Part shown: positions 53,463 through 63,257 of the stretch, piece after piece
Layout of the letters: each line of letters begins with the position of its first letter
How positions within the stretch are numbered: position 1 is the stretch's first letter
Assembly (NCBI RefSeq): GCF_030816015.1
Contig: NZ_JAUSXN010000001.1
Span: 4,154,001 to 4,218,000 of the forward strand
Direction of reading: 5' to 3'
Length of the DNA stretch: 64,000 nucleotides
DNA from: Pedobacter sp. W3I1
Lineage (GTDB): Bacteria > Bacteroidota > Bacteroidia > Sphingobacteriales > Sphingobacteriaceae
Translations under genes and position numbers: made by a program
Notes under the pieces: generated by a model
Databases searched by the model: none
Told to the model about the DNA's origin: nothing
Seen by the model: only the letters and a program-made list of their open reading frames with translations

Positions 53463-55551
53463 CCTGTCCATCTCCTTTAAGCTCCATATTCTGCTCTACC
53501 CATGCGCGCTCCCACCAAAAAAAGTCGGGAGCCTGCATGTTTTTACCCTGAAGCTGGTTCTGTAAATATTTGATATACATCTCCCACCTTACCAGGTAAT
53601 AATCCTTCATCAAGCCCCCCATTCCTTATATGCATAATCATGCAGATTATCTTCGGCCGGATTATTCTCTCCCCAATAGGTAATCAGCATCATCGCATTG
53701 CGTATGTTCAACTTTTTCTCTTCGTTTGTTTTCCCCAGGTTTAATGCCTGAGTTTTGTAAGTATTTAACTGGTAATAAGGATGGGCAGACAACAGATCGT
53801 CAGTTAAACGGATCATGTCCAGAAACTGAGCAGACACTTTGATAAACTGCCCGGTATTTTTCTCATGGTATGCCTTAACCATGGTTTGAAAAACCTCCTC
53901 GCCATCGTTTGCCAAAACCTGCCTTAAGATATTGATCAGGTCGATCTGGTAGGTATCTGAATGTTTAAATTCTGGTGCCGCTTTTGCAAATTCAAGGGCT
54001 GCTTCTTTAAATTTCTGAAGATCATAGGTTCTTACCCGGGTGCCCCAACGGGAAACGGCTTTCGTATCAAGCGCCGGACGGATACAAAACACCGATTCAC
54101 TTGCACCTTCCTGGTAACCGGGTATGCTTTGGTAAATGGTTTCCAGAAAACCCTGCCAGGCTTGATCAATATGGGCATTTGAGTTTCCATAGCGATATTT
54201 GGTATAACCGCTCAACCAGTTTTTAACCTCTACATGGTCTTTTCGCCAACCCAGCTCCAACATCAGGTCATATACCGGAGGGTTGTTATTCAGTCCCTCA
54301 GGCATAATTCCTACACCGCTTAATACATCCTTGTAAGGGCCTTTTCTGATCCTGTCTACCTCATCGGCAAAACGTTGCAGCTTCCCGTACAAACCTGGTC
54401 TTTCGCCAAAATTATTCACTACACTCCAGATAAATGGCGTAGAATCGTAACCCTTTCTCTTCTCCCAGTTATTGGTGAATTCGCCAAACAGTTCCTGTAC
54501 CAGCACATGCGACTTATCAAGTCCATCGAGCATTTGCTGTTTGGGATTATCCTGCCAGCCCTGAAGAACCCAGGTTGATCCGGGAAAACCCTTTTGCATT
54601 TCCTGTTGAATAGATCTGCCTGCAGCCTTTAAATCTATACCCTCAGTGATCCCACCTTCATGGAAAGGATCGCCTGCAAAAAAACGAATATCCTTTCCAT
54701 ATGCTTTCCGGAGCTCACTGTAATATATCCCAGCTATTCTGGAAAAATCGGGCCGGTCAGGAACCAAAATATCAGGCCGTTTAAATGCACCCCAGGTTTT
54801 TTGGTCAATAATCTGTGCTTTACCCTTCTCTTTCAAAGAGCCGGGTACCATACCATAAAACCCTTGTAATACCGGTGTTATGCCCAGTTCTTTCATCCTG
54901 GCCATCATTTTTTGCTGTAAAGCTTTACGTCCATCGATCTCACTTTGTGGCATCGGACCTCCCCAACGCTGTATATTTCCCATCAACCACCATGCAGTAT
55001 AAGCGGGGCCCACTAAAAAATCGTTAACCTCCTGATCAGAATAACCGATCTGTTTCAGCGTATTTTGCCATACTGCTTCCATGCCATTTACAGTGAGCAT
55101 CAGGTTAACGCCATTTAAAGCCATCCAGTCGAGCTCATGTTCCCAATCTTTCCAGTCGTAAAAGCTCATCGTATAGTTATACGTACAATAATTTAAGGCA
55201 TAACGGTATTTGGCAGGTGCCTCAACGCGGACATGCTCTTTCACCTGGGGGATTGGATATACCGCCGAAAGGTTATCGCCCATGTGCGACATGGAGCGGT
55301 TACAATAGTATTTTAAATACCAATTCAATCCAACTGCCGCAGCATTGGCACCGGAAGCACTAATGATCAGTTTATTTCCTATACTCTTCAACTCAAACAC
55401 ATCCTTCTGATCGCTTTTGAGCTGCTTAAAAACCACCTGATTTGATAACCATGGTGTTCTTCGCTTCATCAATTCTTGTACCGGCTTAAAACGGCTGCCC
55501 CAAAAGACTTAATGGGATTAAAAACAAAAGTAAACAGGTAAATTTTCGCAT
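53404..55551 (-). pseudogene. GH89 alpha-N-acetylglucosaminidase, two frameshifts
   Basis: Three frames join into one ~715-residue secreted protein, full length for the family. The ATG at 55551 gives a signal peptide (MRKFTCLLLFLIPLSLLG) and breaks at the T4 run at 55488-55491 (one T too many). The main part (to 53610) has the GH89 centre AGDPFHEGG, aligning with the GADTFNE acid/base Glu of human NAGLU, and PEGLNNNPPVYDLMLELGW, with the second catalytic Glu. A missing G in the run at 53615-53620 separates the C-terminal domain (GGLMKDYYLVRWEMY to KLKTGVQ, stop at 53404). The enzyme would release terminal alpha-GlcNAc. It is divergent from the GH35 gene. Confidence 0.85.
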
Positions 55552-55640
55552 AAAATTATTCAGTTTTCTATTTCAAAAAGACCGAAACTAATTAAAATAA
55601 ATTGTAAAAAGCTGAGCAGAATATGGCTCGAAAGGCCCTG

Positions 55641-55690
55641 AAAATTACACAATCGATTGTTTGATGTACCGCAATCGATTGTGTAATTTT
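55641..55690. promoter_or_regulatory. 19-bp perfect inverted repeat with two LacI-type palindromes
   Basis: AAAATTACACAATCGATTG (55641-55659) and its exact reverse complement (55672-55690) flank a 12-bp spacer. Each arm contains the palindrome CAATCGATTG with central CG, the hallmark of LacI-family operators, and the two centres are 22 bp apart (about two helical turns). The site lies between the divergent GH89 (start 55551) and GH35 (start 55760) genes and could control both. Confidence 0.75.
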
Positions 55691-55759
55691 TCCTTATTTT
55701 ATTCATTCTTTTTTTGATTAGCATTGTGCCAAATGTTTGTGTTTTCCCATCATTCAGTT

Positions 55760-57667
55760 ATGAAAAAGCAACTAATTGGTTTTATATTTTGTATTCTATC
55801 CGCCTCCTATTGCCCATCGGTTTTAGCACAACAGGGAGCGGCGGCACCTTTTAAGATCAGTACAGAATCTTTTGTTCTAAACGGTAAACCATACGTGATC
55901 CGTTGTGGCGAACTGCATTTTGCCAGGATCCCAAAAGCTTACTGGAGGCAGCGCTTAAAAATGGTAAAAGCCGTTGGTTTGAATACCGTTTGTGCCTATC
56001 TGTTCTGGAACTTCCACGAAACTACGCCAGGCAAATTCAACTGGCAAGGACAGGCTGATGCGGCCGAATTCTGTAAAATAGCCCAGGAGGAAGGATTGTA
56101 TGTGATTTTACGCCCGGGCCCTTACTCTTGTGCCGAATGGGAATTTGGTGGTTTCCCGTGGTGGCTGTTGCAAAAGAAAGACATTAAACTGCGCACACAG
56201 GATCCTTACTATCTGGAACGCAGTCGTTTATATCTGAAAGAAGTTGGACGTGTATTAAGCCCCTTGCAGATCACTCATGGTGGTCCAATCCTGATGGTAC
56301 AGGTAGAGAACGAATATGGCAGTTACGGGAACGATAAAGATTACCTGTTAAAACTCAGAGACTACCTGAAAGAAGCCAAATTCGGTGTTCCGTTTTTCAC
56401 CTGCGACGGAGTGGTCCAGCTAAAAAATGATGTCCAGAAAGACCTCTTTGCAGTGGTGAACTTCGGCAGCAATCCCGAAGCCGGTTTTAAAGCCTTACGC
56501 GAGGTTCAGCCCGAAGGGCCTTTAATGTGTGGTGAATATTATCCCGGATGGTTCGATTCATGGGGCAATGCTCACCATACCGGTTCAGCTGAGCGCATGG
56601 TAAAAGAGCTGGAATACATGCTCCAACAGCAAGCTTCATTCAGTATCTATATGATCCATGGTGGAACTTCATTCGGCTTATGGGCGGGAGCCAATTGCCA
56701 ACCATACGTACCAGAAACTTCCAGTTATGACTACGATGCCCCCATCAGCGAAAATGGATCAGCCAATGCTAAATTCTATGCCTTACGTGAGATGCTGAAA
56801 AAGCATCTTCAACCAGGAGAAGTGCTACCCGACGTACCCCCAGCTATTCCGGTACAAAAAATCGCAGCATTTAACCTAACCAGTGTTGCCCCCATCTTCG
56901 CACAACTGGGCAAACCTATACTTTCTGATACGACCTTAAACATGGAAGATCTGGGCCAGGGATACGGAATGGTGGCTTATGAAACCACCCTTCCTGCCGG
57001 AGCGAAAAGTACACTCGACCTTGGAGAAGTGCATGATTATGCAGAAGTATACCTGGATCAGAAACTGATAGGTGTATTGAACAGAATGAAAAATGAGCAC
57101 CGCATCAATCTGCCTGCATTAGCTAAAAACACCAGACTCCGTATACTGGTAGAAGCCATGGGCCGCGTAAACTTCGGGGAGTACATGCACGACCGTAAAG
57201 GTTTACTGGGTGAGGTTTACCGCATCTCCAATACTTCGAAATTGCAACTGAAAGGATGGAAACATTACACTATTCCTTTAGGTGAAGGAAATCCGGCATT
57301 TAGGTATAAGCCCATTGGAACAGCTGGCAAACTAAACGAACCAGCCTTTTATAAAGGCACTTTTACTCCTAAAAACAAAAACGATTTTTACCTGGACATG
57401 CGCTGGTTTAAAAAAGGTGTGGTTTGGATCAATGGACACTGCCTTGGCCGTTACTGGAATATTGGGCCTACTCAAACCATGTATGTTCCGGGCGTATGGT
57501 TACATGCAGGGAAAAACGAGGTCGTCGTTCTGGATCTCCATCGCCCGTTTGCAGCACGTTTACAGGGATTAGAAAAACCGATTCTCGATAGCCTTACTGA
57601 GGTGAAAGCCATCAGCAGCAACCATCGTAAAGCAGGACAGCAGTTTGGAAACAATTTAAGCAACTGA
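55760..57667 (+). CDS. GH35 beta-galactosidase, catalytic part
   Basis: 635 residues from the ATG at 55760 (MKKQLIGF); an earlier in-frame ATG at 55724 would precede the signal peptide. Cleavage is expected after VLAQQ (~25). The GH35 barrel carries LNGKPYVIRCGELHFARIPKAYW (~40-62), acid/base Glu in VQVENEYGSYG (~182) and the nucleophile in GEYYPGWFDSWG (~258). Beta-sandwich domains with HCLGRYWNIGP near the end follow. The frame ends at NNLSN, but the family sequence continues in another frame as the F5/8 domain at 57682, so a one-base deletion near 57655-57665 has probably split a ~780-residue enzyme. It removes terminal beta-galactose. Confidence 0.93.
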   Translation: MKKQLIGFIFCILSASYCPSVLAQQGAAAPFKISTESFVLNGKPYVIRCGELHFARIPKAYWRQRLKMVKAVGLNTVCAYLFWNFHETTPGKFNWQGQADAAEFCKIAQEEGLYVILRPGPYSCAEWEFGGFPWWLLQKKDIKLRTQDPYYLERSRLYLKEVGRVLSPLQITHGGPILMVQVENEYGSYGNDKDYLLKLRDYLKEAKFGVPFFTCDGVVQLKNDVQKDLFAVVNFGSNPEAGFKALREVQPEGPLMCGEYYPGWFDSWGNAHHTGSAERMVKELEYMLQQQASFSIYMIHGGTSFGLWAGANCQPYVPETSSYDYDAPISENGSANAKFYALREMLKKHLQPGEVLPDVPPAIPVQKIAAFNLTSVAPIFAQLGKPILSDTTLNMEDLGQGYGMVAYETTLPAGAKSTLDLGEVHDYAEVYLDQKLIGVLNRMKNEHRINLPALAKNTRLRILVEAMGRVNFGEYMHDRKGLLGEVYRISNTSKLQLKGWKHYTIPLGEGNPAFRYKPIGTAGKLNEPAFYKGTFTPKNKNDFYLDMRWFKKGVVWINGHCLGRYWNIGPTQTMYVPGVWLHAGKNEVVVLDLHRPFAARLQGLEKPILDSLTEVKAISSNHRKAGQQFGNNLSN

Positions 57668-57681
57668 TTTATAGCGGAACA

Positions 57682-58101
57682 ATGCAAAATTCTGCTTCCT
57701 GGCAGATTTTTAATTTTCCATTAAAAACTGGCAGGTATATAGCCCTTGAAGCCTTAAACAACTTTGCCGAAGATACATTTACTTCACTCGCCGAGCTGGA
57801 ACTTCTGGACGAAAATGGCAGACAAATTCCAAGAAATTTATGGAAGGTGGTGTATGCAGACAGTGAAGAGCTGAAAAGCCAGGATGGTAAATCAGAAAAT
57901 GTGTTTGATCTTCAATATACGAGTATCTGGCATAGCCAATGGAAAGAGCACAGTCCAAAACACCCGCATCAGGTGGTTATTGATCTGGGCGCGCAGACCA
58001 GAGTTAGCGGTATAAAAGTATTGCCGCGACAGGATATGGAAACCGGCAGGATTAAGGACTTCAGACTCTATCTGGCCGGAAAATTATTTAATGGGCTATA
58101 A
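57682..58101 (+). CDS. F5/8 type C (discoidin) domain, separated C-terminus of the GH35 enzyme
   Basis: 139 residues from the in-frame ATG, but the same frame upstream reads KQLIYSGT directly before it, continuing the GH35 tail. The domain is a carbohydrate-binding jelly roll: WQIFNFPLKTGRYIALEALN, SLAELELLDENGRQIPRNLWKVVYADSEE, HQVVIDLGAQTRVSGIKVLPRQD and the natural end FRLYLAGKLFNGL. Without a signal peptide or start context it is unlikely to be a separate gene. It would help the beta-galactosidase bind glycan if the frame were restored. Confidence 0.75.
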   Translation: MQNSASWQIFNFPLKTGRYIALEALNNFAEDTFTSLAELELLDENGRQIPRNLWKVVYADSEELKSQDGKSENVFDLQYTSIWHSQWKEHSPKHPHQVVIDLGAQTRVSGIKVLPRQDMETGRIKDFRLYLAGKLFNGL

Positions 58102-58269
58102 TGGGTAAATGCTATTCCTGATGAGATTTAGCCCTTTATTCTTACGAATAAAAGAATAAGATCTCCTAACAGGAAAATATTACCCAATGACTCAACAATA
58201 TTGGCATAACCACAAAACGATATCTAATTGTGTGGTATATTAATAGACCGAATATAAACCTAATCAGAT

Positions 58270-59148
58270 ATGAAACCGCAATTACTAAAAGTTTCAACAA
58301 CACCTACGCAATCTTTTAGCGTGAGGAGGGACCTGGTTCCTTACATGAACAACAAATGGCATTATCATCCGGAGATTGAACTCATCCATCTAAAAAAAGG
58401 TGTGGGCACGCAATTTATTGGCGACAATATCAAAAGCTTTAGATCAGGGGATATTGTGTTGGTTGGCCCTCATCTGGCCCATTACTGGAGATTTGACGAT
58501 TGTTATTTCAAAGATCAACCGAAAGTACAGGCCGACGTTAGGGTTGCACATTTTAGCGAAAACTTTTGGGGAGATCAGTTCCTGAATCTACCAGAAAACA
58601 AGGCCATTAAATCGTTATTAGAAAGCAGCAGAAGGGGCTTACAGGTAAATGGTAAAATTAAGGTAAAAGTAGCAGACCTTCTTGAAAAGATGCTGGAATC
58701 AGAGGGGGCTTCCCGTATCATATTATTAATGGAAGCACTCAACCTGATTGCCAACTGCAACCAAACGGTTAAACTCTCTTCCATCGGTTTTAAGCAGGAT
58801 TATGATGAAACCTCCAATATTAAGATTAATGCGATATACAATTTCACACTAGAAAATTTCAGGAGGAAAATACACCTGGAAGAAATTGCAAATGTAGCGG
58901 TCATTAGTCCAAACTCATTCTGCAGGTACTTTAAATCTAAAACCGGTAAAACATATTCCAGGTTTTTAACCGAAATAAAGGTAGGACATGCCTGTCGTTT
59001 ATTAATCGAGAACAAGCTCAATATTAAACAGTTATGCTATGAAAGTGGGTTTAACAACATGGCCAGTTTTCATAAATATTTCAAAATCACTACTGGAAAA
59101 AGTCCGTTAAGCTACCAGCGGGAATTCATTTCACAGGGTACGATATAA
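58270..59148 (+). CDS. AraC family regulator with cupin sensor domain
   Basis: 292 residues. The N-terminal cupin (~10-110; KWHYHPEIELIHLKKGVGTQFIG, FRSGDIVLVGPHLAHYWR) is the sugar-sensing type. The C-terminal double HTH (~190-290) has IHLEEIANVAVISPNSFCRYFKSKTGKTYSRFL and LNIKQLCYESGFNNMASFHKYFK. Regulators of this form control carbohydrate loci in Bacteroidota. It lies between the GH35 gene and the leftward GH105-GH29-PL6-GH88 cluster, convergent with the latter, and is a candidate activator of the locus. Confidence 0.92.
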   Translation: MKPQLLKVSTTPTQSFSVRRDLVPYMNNKWHYHPEIELIHLKKGVGTQFIGDNIKSFRSGDIVLVGPHLAHYWRFDDCYFKDQPKVQADVRVAHFSENFWGDQFLNLPENKAIKSLLESSRRGLQVNGKIKVKVADLLEKMLESEGASRIILLMEALNLIANCNQTVKLSSIGFKQDYDETSNIKINAIYNFTLENFRRKIHLEEIANVAVISPNSFCRYFKSKTGKTYSRFLTEIKVGHACRLLIENKLNIKQLCYESGFNNMASFHKYFKITTGKSPLSYQREFISQGTI

Positions 59149-59182
59149 TTTTCACAGGGATGCCATCCTATCCCTGTGAAAA
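59149..59182. terminator. Bidirectional terminator between AraC and GH105 genes
   Basis: A 13-bp perfect stem (TTTTCACAGGGAT at 59149-59161 with ATCCCTGTGAAAA at 59170-59182) with an 8-nt loop lies immediately after the AraC stop codon. A and T runs at both ends allow use from either direction for the convergent genes ending at 59148 and 59209. Confidence 0.85.
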
Positions 59183-59208
59183 ATACAGATCTGAAATTTA
59201 GTCAACCA

Positions 59209-60333
59209 TTATTCTATTAATGCCGCAGCTGTCCATAAAATCGGTACCTGCCCATGCATATCGCCCACTACCCTTTTACGGTCGAGGTAATATTGTTTAT
59301 CGTTTTTCTTATTAGTGCCTTCACACACCTCCTTCACATCGGCATTTTCGTCCAGGTAAGATACGAGCCCTAGCCAGGCTTTTCTTGCCGCTGGAGCATA
59401 TTTTTCTTTGTCTAGCCAACCTTTTTTAACGCCTACAACCATGGCATAAGCAAACATTCCGGTTGACGAACTCTCCTCCCAGGATTTAGGCTCGTCTATC
59501 AATTGCCTCCACATACCCGATGGTGCCTGGTAGGCCAATAATGCGCTCATCATCGTTTCATAGCCCTTCATAATCCGGGGGCGATCGGGATTGTTTGCCG
59601 GCAGGGAGGTTAACATTTCAGCCATACCGGCCGCCATCCATCCATTGCCCCTGGCCCAAAAGAAAGGAACATCCGGTGCATGATAAAATAAACCGTTTGG
59701 TTTTTGAAGTGAATCCAGGTACAATACCATTTCCCTAGCCGCCCTATTGATATATTTTTCATCCTTCGTAGCCCGGTAAGCTTGTGCCTGTAGTGTGGTA
59801 ACCATAAACATATCGTCTATCCACATCCGCGTGTGCCATGTATAACCATTTTTAAAGGCTGCTTGTTGGGCTGGGGTAACCTTTACGCCAGAATCTGGCG
59901 TAGCCCATTGTTTATCAGCAATAGCTTGCCCCATTTCTTTGTATCTTTTGTCGCCTGTTTGTATAAAGAGCTGAAGCGGTACGGATCCAAAAACCGCATA
60001 ATCCACATTGGTTACCGGAGGAATCATGCCAGCTTCCAGAGCGAACATAGGATCGAATCTTTTGATCAACTCATTTTTCAAACTACTATTAGCCGATGCT
60101 TTGGCGAACTTCAGTGCACCATACCAGGCACAGCTTTCTGCATATGTAATTACCCTGGGCGGGCTTGGTTTGTTAAAATTGGTGTGCGGAGTGGCTACAA
60201 ACCTGGCGGCAACCCTGCGGCCTACTTCTTCTGGTGAAATACCTTTAGGCCATTTTTTTAAATCGGCAGACTGAGAAAAAACTATATACGGAAGCGCAAA
60301 TAGCAGTCCCAGGATCACAATATTTTTTTTCAT
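59209..60333 (-). CDS. GH105/GH88-type unsaturated uronyl hydrolase
   Basis: 374 residues, signal peptide to ~20 (MKKNIVILGLLFALPYIVFS). It is an (alpha/alpha)6 barrel of the GH105 (YteR-like) type: ITYAESCAWYGALKFAKA (~63), HTRMWIDDMFMVTTLQAQAY (~167-186; catalytic Asp in WIDDM), WARGNGWMAAGMAEML (~225) and the C-terminal DMHGQVPILWTAAALIE. Members remove the unsaturated uronic acid left at the non-reducing end by polysaccharide lyases. It is followed leftward by no gene and preceded by GH29 in the same direction, 31 bp away. Confidence 0.9.
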   Translation of the reverse strand: MKKNIVILGLLFALPYIVFSQSADLKKWPKGISPEEVGRRVAARFVATPHTNFNKPSPPRVITYAESCAWYGALKFAKASANSSLKNELIKRFDPMFALEAGMIPPVTNVDYAVFGSVPLQLFIQTGDKRYKEMGQAIADKQWATPDSGVKVTPAQQAAFKNGYTWHTRMWIDDMFMVTTLQAQAYRATKDEKYINRAAREMVLYLDSLQKPNGLFYHAPDVPFFWARGNGWMAAGMAEMLTSLPANNPDRPRIMKGYETMMSALLAYQAPSGMWRQLIDEPKSWEESSSTGMFAYAMVVGVKKGWLDKEKYAPAARKAWLGLVSYLDENADVKEVCEGTNKKNDKQYYLDRKRVVGDMHGQVPILWTAAALIE

Positions 60334-60363
60334 ATACGTGTTTTAATTTGGTCAGTAAAAAGC

Positions 60364-61803
60364 TTAATCTATCGCTCCCGTTTTCATTTTTTCTTTTCCT
60401 GTTCCTTCGTACCAGGTTTGCATTTTGCCTTTTACTTCCACTTTAATTACACTGGCGACCTGATTTGGTGCATTAAGCGGGAGTTTAAATGTTAGCTGAT
60501 CTTTATCTCTTTTCCAGTCTGCTTTTTTTCCGTTGTTCAATAACTGCGCGGATATCAGCTCATTCGACAAGCCTTTCACCAGCAGTTCGCCGTTTTTTGG
60601 CCATTCGAAAACAGAAAAATATAAGGTGGTATTTCCATTGGAAAGATTTTTTCTGGTAACCCTGCCCCAAGGTTGCGACTGGATGGGACTGGCCTGTGTA
60701 GCATATATGGCCTCACTATATATTTTCATCCATGCGCCCAGGTCTTTTAACCTTTCAACACTCGCCTCTGGAAAAGACCCATCTGGTTTTGGTCCAATAT
60801 TCAGTAAATAGTTACCTCCTTTTGATGCAATATCTACTAAATTCCTGATCAGGGTAACCGACGATTTCCAGTTGGTATCCGAATTCCTGAATCCCCATGT
60901 ACCATTCATGGTCATGCATGTTTCCCAGTCTTTGCCATCAAGCTCACTTAAATTCGGAATTTTCTGTTCCGGCGTTTTAGTATCTCCCGGAAAGTTAGGG
61001 CGTTTTAACCTGTCGTTTGTGATGATGTTGGGCTGTAAGTTTAATTGTTCCTTTAATTTTAAGGCAGCCTCATCGGTCATGTTTGTGGGCGTATCCCACC
61101 ACAATACGGCAACATCACCATAATTGGTCATCAACTCTTTTACCTGAGGCACGGCAACCCGATCAATATATTGAGAGAAAGTCGCTGTCTCCTGTACCGG
61201 ATCCCAATGCCCTTTATGTTCCTGGGTATAACTGTTTATTTTAGTGCTGTCAGGATTTGGCCAGCCCTCTGCCATTAACTTTCTCGCTGCTGATCCGCCC
61301 GCATTGCCCCAATCCTGCGCCTGTGAGTAATAAAAGCCTAATCTGATGCCGTATTTTTTACAGGCCGCTGCAAGAGGCTTTAGCAAATCCTTTTTATAGG
61401 GAGTGGCATCAACAATATCCCAATCACTTGCCTTAGAATCAAACAGTGCAAAGCCATCATGATGTTTGGCGGTGATGATCAGATACTTCATTCCTGCATC
61501 CCTGGCCATTTTCACCCATTGGTCAGCATCGAATTTTACCGGATTAAATTGTTTCGCTATTGCTTTATATTCGGCAACTGGTACTTTCATCCGATTCATA
61601 ATCCATTCTGCACCGCCACGGCTTTGCTCGTGTCCGTTATATTCGCCAGCCAACTGGGCATATACCCCAAAATGGATGAACATCCCAAAGCGGGCTTCCC
61701 GCCACCATTCCATTTTGTCGTTTTTTGATACCTGCTGTTGAGATTTTACAATGGTAACAGAAAAAATAAATATCAAAAGCAGACAGCTAAGTTTCTTTAT
61801 CAT
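60364..61803 (-). CDS. GH29 alpha-L-fucosidase
   Basis: 479 residues, signal peptide to ~22. The TIM barrel starts with WWREARFGMFIHFGVYAQLAGEYNG (~33-57). YLIITAKHHDGFALFDSKASDWDI (~108-131) and LGFYYSQAQDWG (~152) follow, with the nucleophile Asp in VAVLWWDTP (~235). WGFRNSDTNWKS and GNYLLNIGPKPDGSF (~340) lead into the C-terminal beta-sandwich (~390-470). It releases terminal alpha-L-fucose. It sits between the GH105 and PL6 genes, all leftward, with short gaps. Confidence 0.93.
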   Translation of the reverse strand: MIKKLSCLLLIFIFSVTIVKSQQQVSKNDKMEWWREARFGMFIHFGVYAQLAGEYNGHEQSRGGAEWIMNRMKVPVAEYKAIAKQFNPVKFDADQWVKMARDAGMKYLIITAKHHDGFALFDSKASDWDIVDATPYKKDLLKPLAAACKKYGIRLGFYYSQAQDWGNAGGSAARKLMAEGWPNPDSTKINSYTQEHKGHWDPVQETATFSQYIDRVAVPQVKELMTNYGDVAVLWWDTPTNMTDEAALKLKEQLNLQPNIITNDRLKRPNFPGDTKTPEQKIPNLSELDGKDWETCMTMNGTWGFRNSDTNWKSSVTLIRNLVDIASKGGNYLLNIGPKPDGSFPEASVERLKDLGAWMKIYSEAIYATQASPIQSQPWGRVTRKNLSNGNTTLYFSVFEWPKNGELLVKGLSNELISAQLLNNGKKADWKRDKDQLTFKLPLNAPNQVASVIKVEVKGKMQTWYEGTGKEKMKTGAID

Positions 61804-61881
61804 ACTATTTTATTAAGAAATTGAAATTATTAATCTTTGTTTTTAAAAATACAATAATCAAAAATCCGTTATTAATCTGGC

Positions 61882-63222
61882 TTATTTAATTATTATCACC
61901 TGCACAGGTTTAAACCAGTTGGGGCCGATATGCTTTGCTTTTAATATGGAAAGTTGATCGCTATTTAGATTGGCTCCAGCTTTCTGACCTTTTAAACTCC
62001 AGATACCTTGCTGTTTTTCAAATTTTGCATCGATAACACTAAAGCCTTTGTCAAGATTTTGTGGAGCTGAGGTCGTGGCCAAGACATTTCCGCTAAAAAC
62101 CGCATCAGCATTTCTGTCGACCCAGCTTACCGGATTAGCATCTACCTTTACCAGGTTATTCGCAACCACAACTTTCTGTGGGGGCAATATCCGATCGGCA
62201 TTTTTACCTGCGCCTAAAGAAAAAGGCTCTTTACATTCTACAATTGTATTTGCTGTAATATCCGCGTATTTCACCTGCCAATGGCTTACCAAAATCGGAT
62301 TGGGCAGGCCATCCATTACCGATATTGCCGCTCTTAAACCAGTACCGGTTAAACCTTGCAGATAATTATTGTATACTTTGTGATGCTCGCCGATCACGCG
62401 GATGCCACCTGTGTTTGCTATATTGTTCCCAATAAAAATGTTTCCATACACTTCGTTATAATTGCCATGGCGTAAGGTTAAAGTGCCTACACTTTCGAAA
62501 AATAGATTATTAGAAATGGTGTTTCTGCAAGATTTGACTGAAACAATCTCAGTCTCGCCATTACAATGGGCAAAAATGTTGGCATCCACTTTTGTGAATG
62601 AATCATACATAGACCAGGTGCTTGTGCCGATCCGGATGGTTTCGCCACCATTTCCTCCTATATCAGGCCTCGGACCAAAATAATTATGGTCTATCTGGTG
62701 ATAATTAGGTTTATTTGAAAGCCAGACGACTAAAGTAGGTGCCTGATTGGTTTTACCTTCAAAATAACAATGATCTACCCTGTTATGATCGCCATACAGC
62801 GAAGCAAATGTATATTCTGTAGCCTTATCAAGCGGATTGTAACCGATAACCGATGAATTTGTTAAACGGCAATTAGCCGACTGCTCAGAAAATACAATCA
62901 CATCTTCTCCTTTTGTAAAACCATTTTTAAAAGATACGCCATCTGTGATTAGCCATGTTCCATCAATTTTTAGCGATGATGCACCCGTAAAGAATACTTT
63001 TCCACCCTCCTCTGCGCTTAGCGTAATGGGCTTTTGCTGCGTGCCATTACCTTTAAAAAGCAGTTGTTGATTTGTCCATTCGCCATTTTTAAGGATTACC
63101 TTATCCCCCGGTAAAAGGTTTAAAGCAGCCAACTCAGCTGCCGAGCTTATTTTGTAATCTTTTGCAGATCCGTAGATCGAACAAGCAATGAGGATACCTG
63201 TTAGGTAAAAATTCAGTTTCAT
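61882..63222 (-). CDS. PL6 polysaccharide lyase (chondroitinase B / alginate lyase family)
   Basis: 446 residues, signal peptide to ~20. A right-handed beta-helix with the PL6 signature region VSVKSCRNTISNNLFFES and LTLRHGNYNEVYGN. Lys230 and Arg251 are 21 residues apart, as are the catalytic Lys250 and Arg271 of chondroitinase B, so the active site is intact. The ladder motif NPLDKATEYTFASLYGDHNRVDHCYFEGK (~129-157) also fits. The family cleaves uronate linkages in dermatan sulfate or alginate, yielding unsaturated uronyl ends that the neighbouring GH88 and GH105 enzymes would hydrolyse. Confidence 0.93.
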   Translation of the reverse strand: MKLNFYLTGILIACSIYGSAKDYKISSAAELAALNLLPGDKVILKNGEWTNQQLLFKGNGTQQKPITLSAEEGGKVFFTGASSLKIDGTWLITDGVSFKNGFTKGEDVIVFSEQSANCRLTNSSVIGYNPLDKATEYTFASLYGDHNRVDHCYFEGKTNQAPTLVVWLSNKPNYHQIDHNYFGPRPDIGGNGGETIRIGTSTWSMYDSFTKVDANIFAHCNGETEIVSVKSCRNTISNNLFFESVGTLTLRHGNYNEVYGNIFIGNNIANTGGIRVIGEHHKVYNNYLQGLTGTGLRAAISVMDGLPNPILVSHWQVKYADITANTIVECKEPFSLGAGKNADRILPPQKVVVANNLVKVDANPVSWVDRNADAVFSGNVLATTSAPQNLDKGFSVIDAKFEKQQGIWSLKGQKAGANLNSDQLSILKAKHIGPNWFKPVQVIIIK

Positions 63223-63257
63223 ATCTTTGGTTAGTTATTTCAATAATTAGCGTTCTG

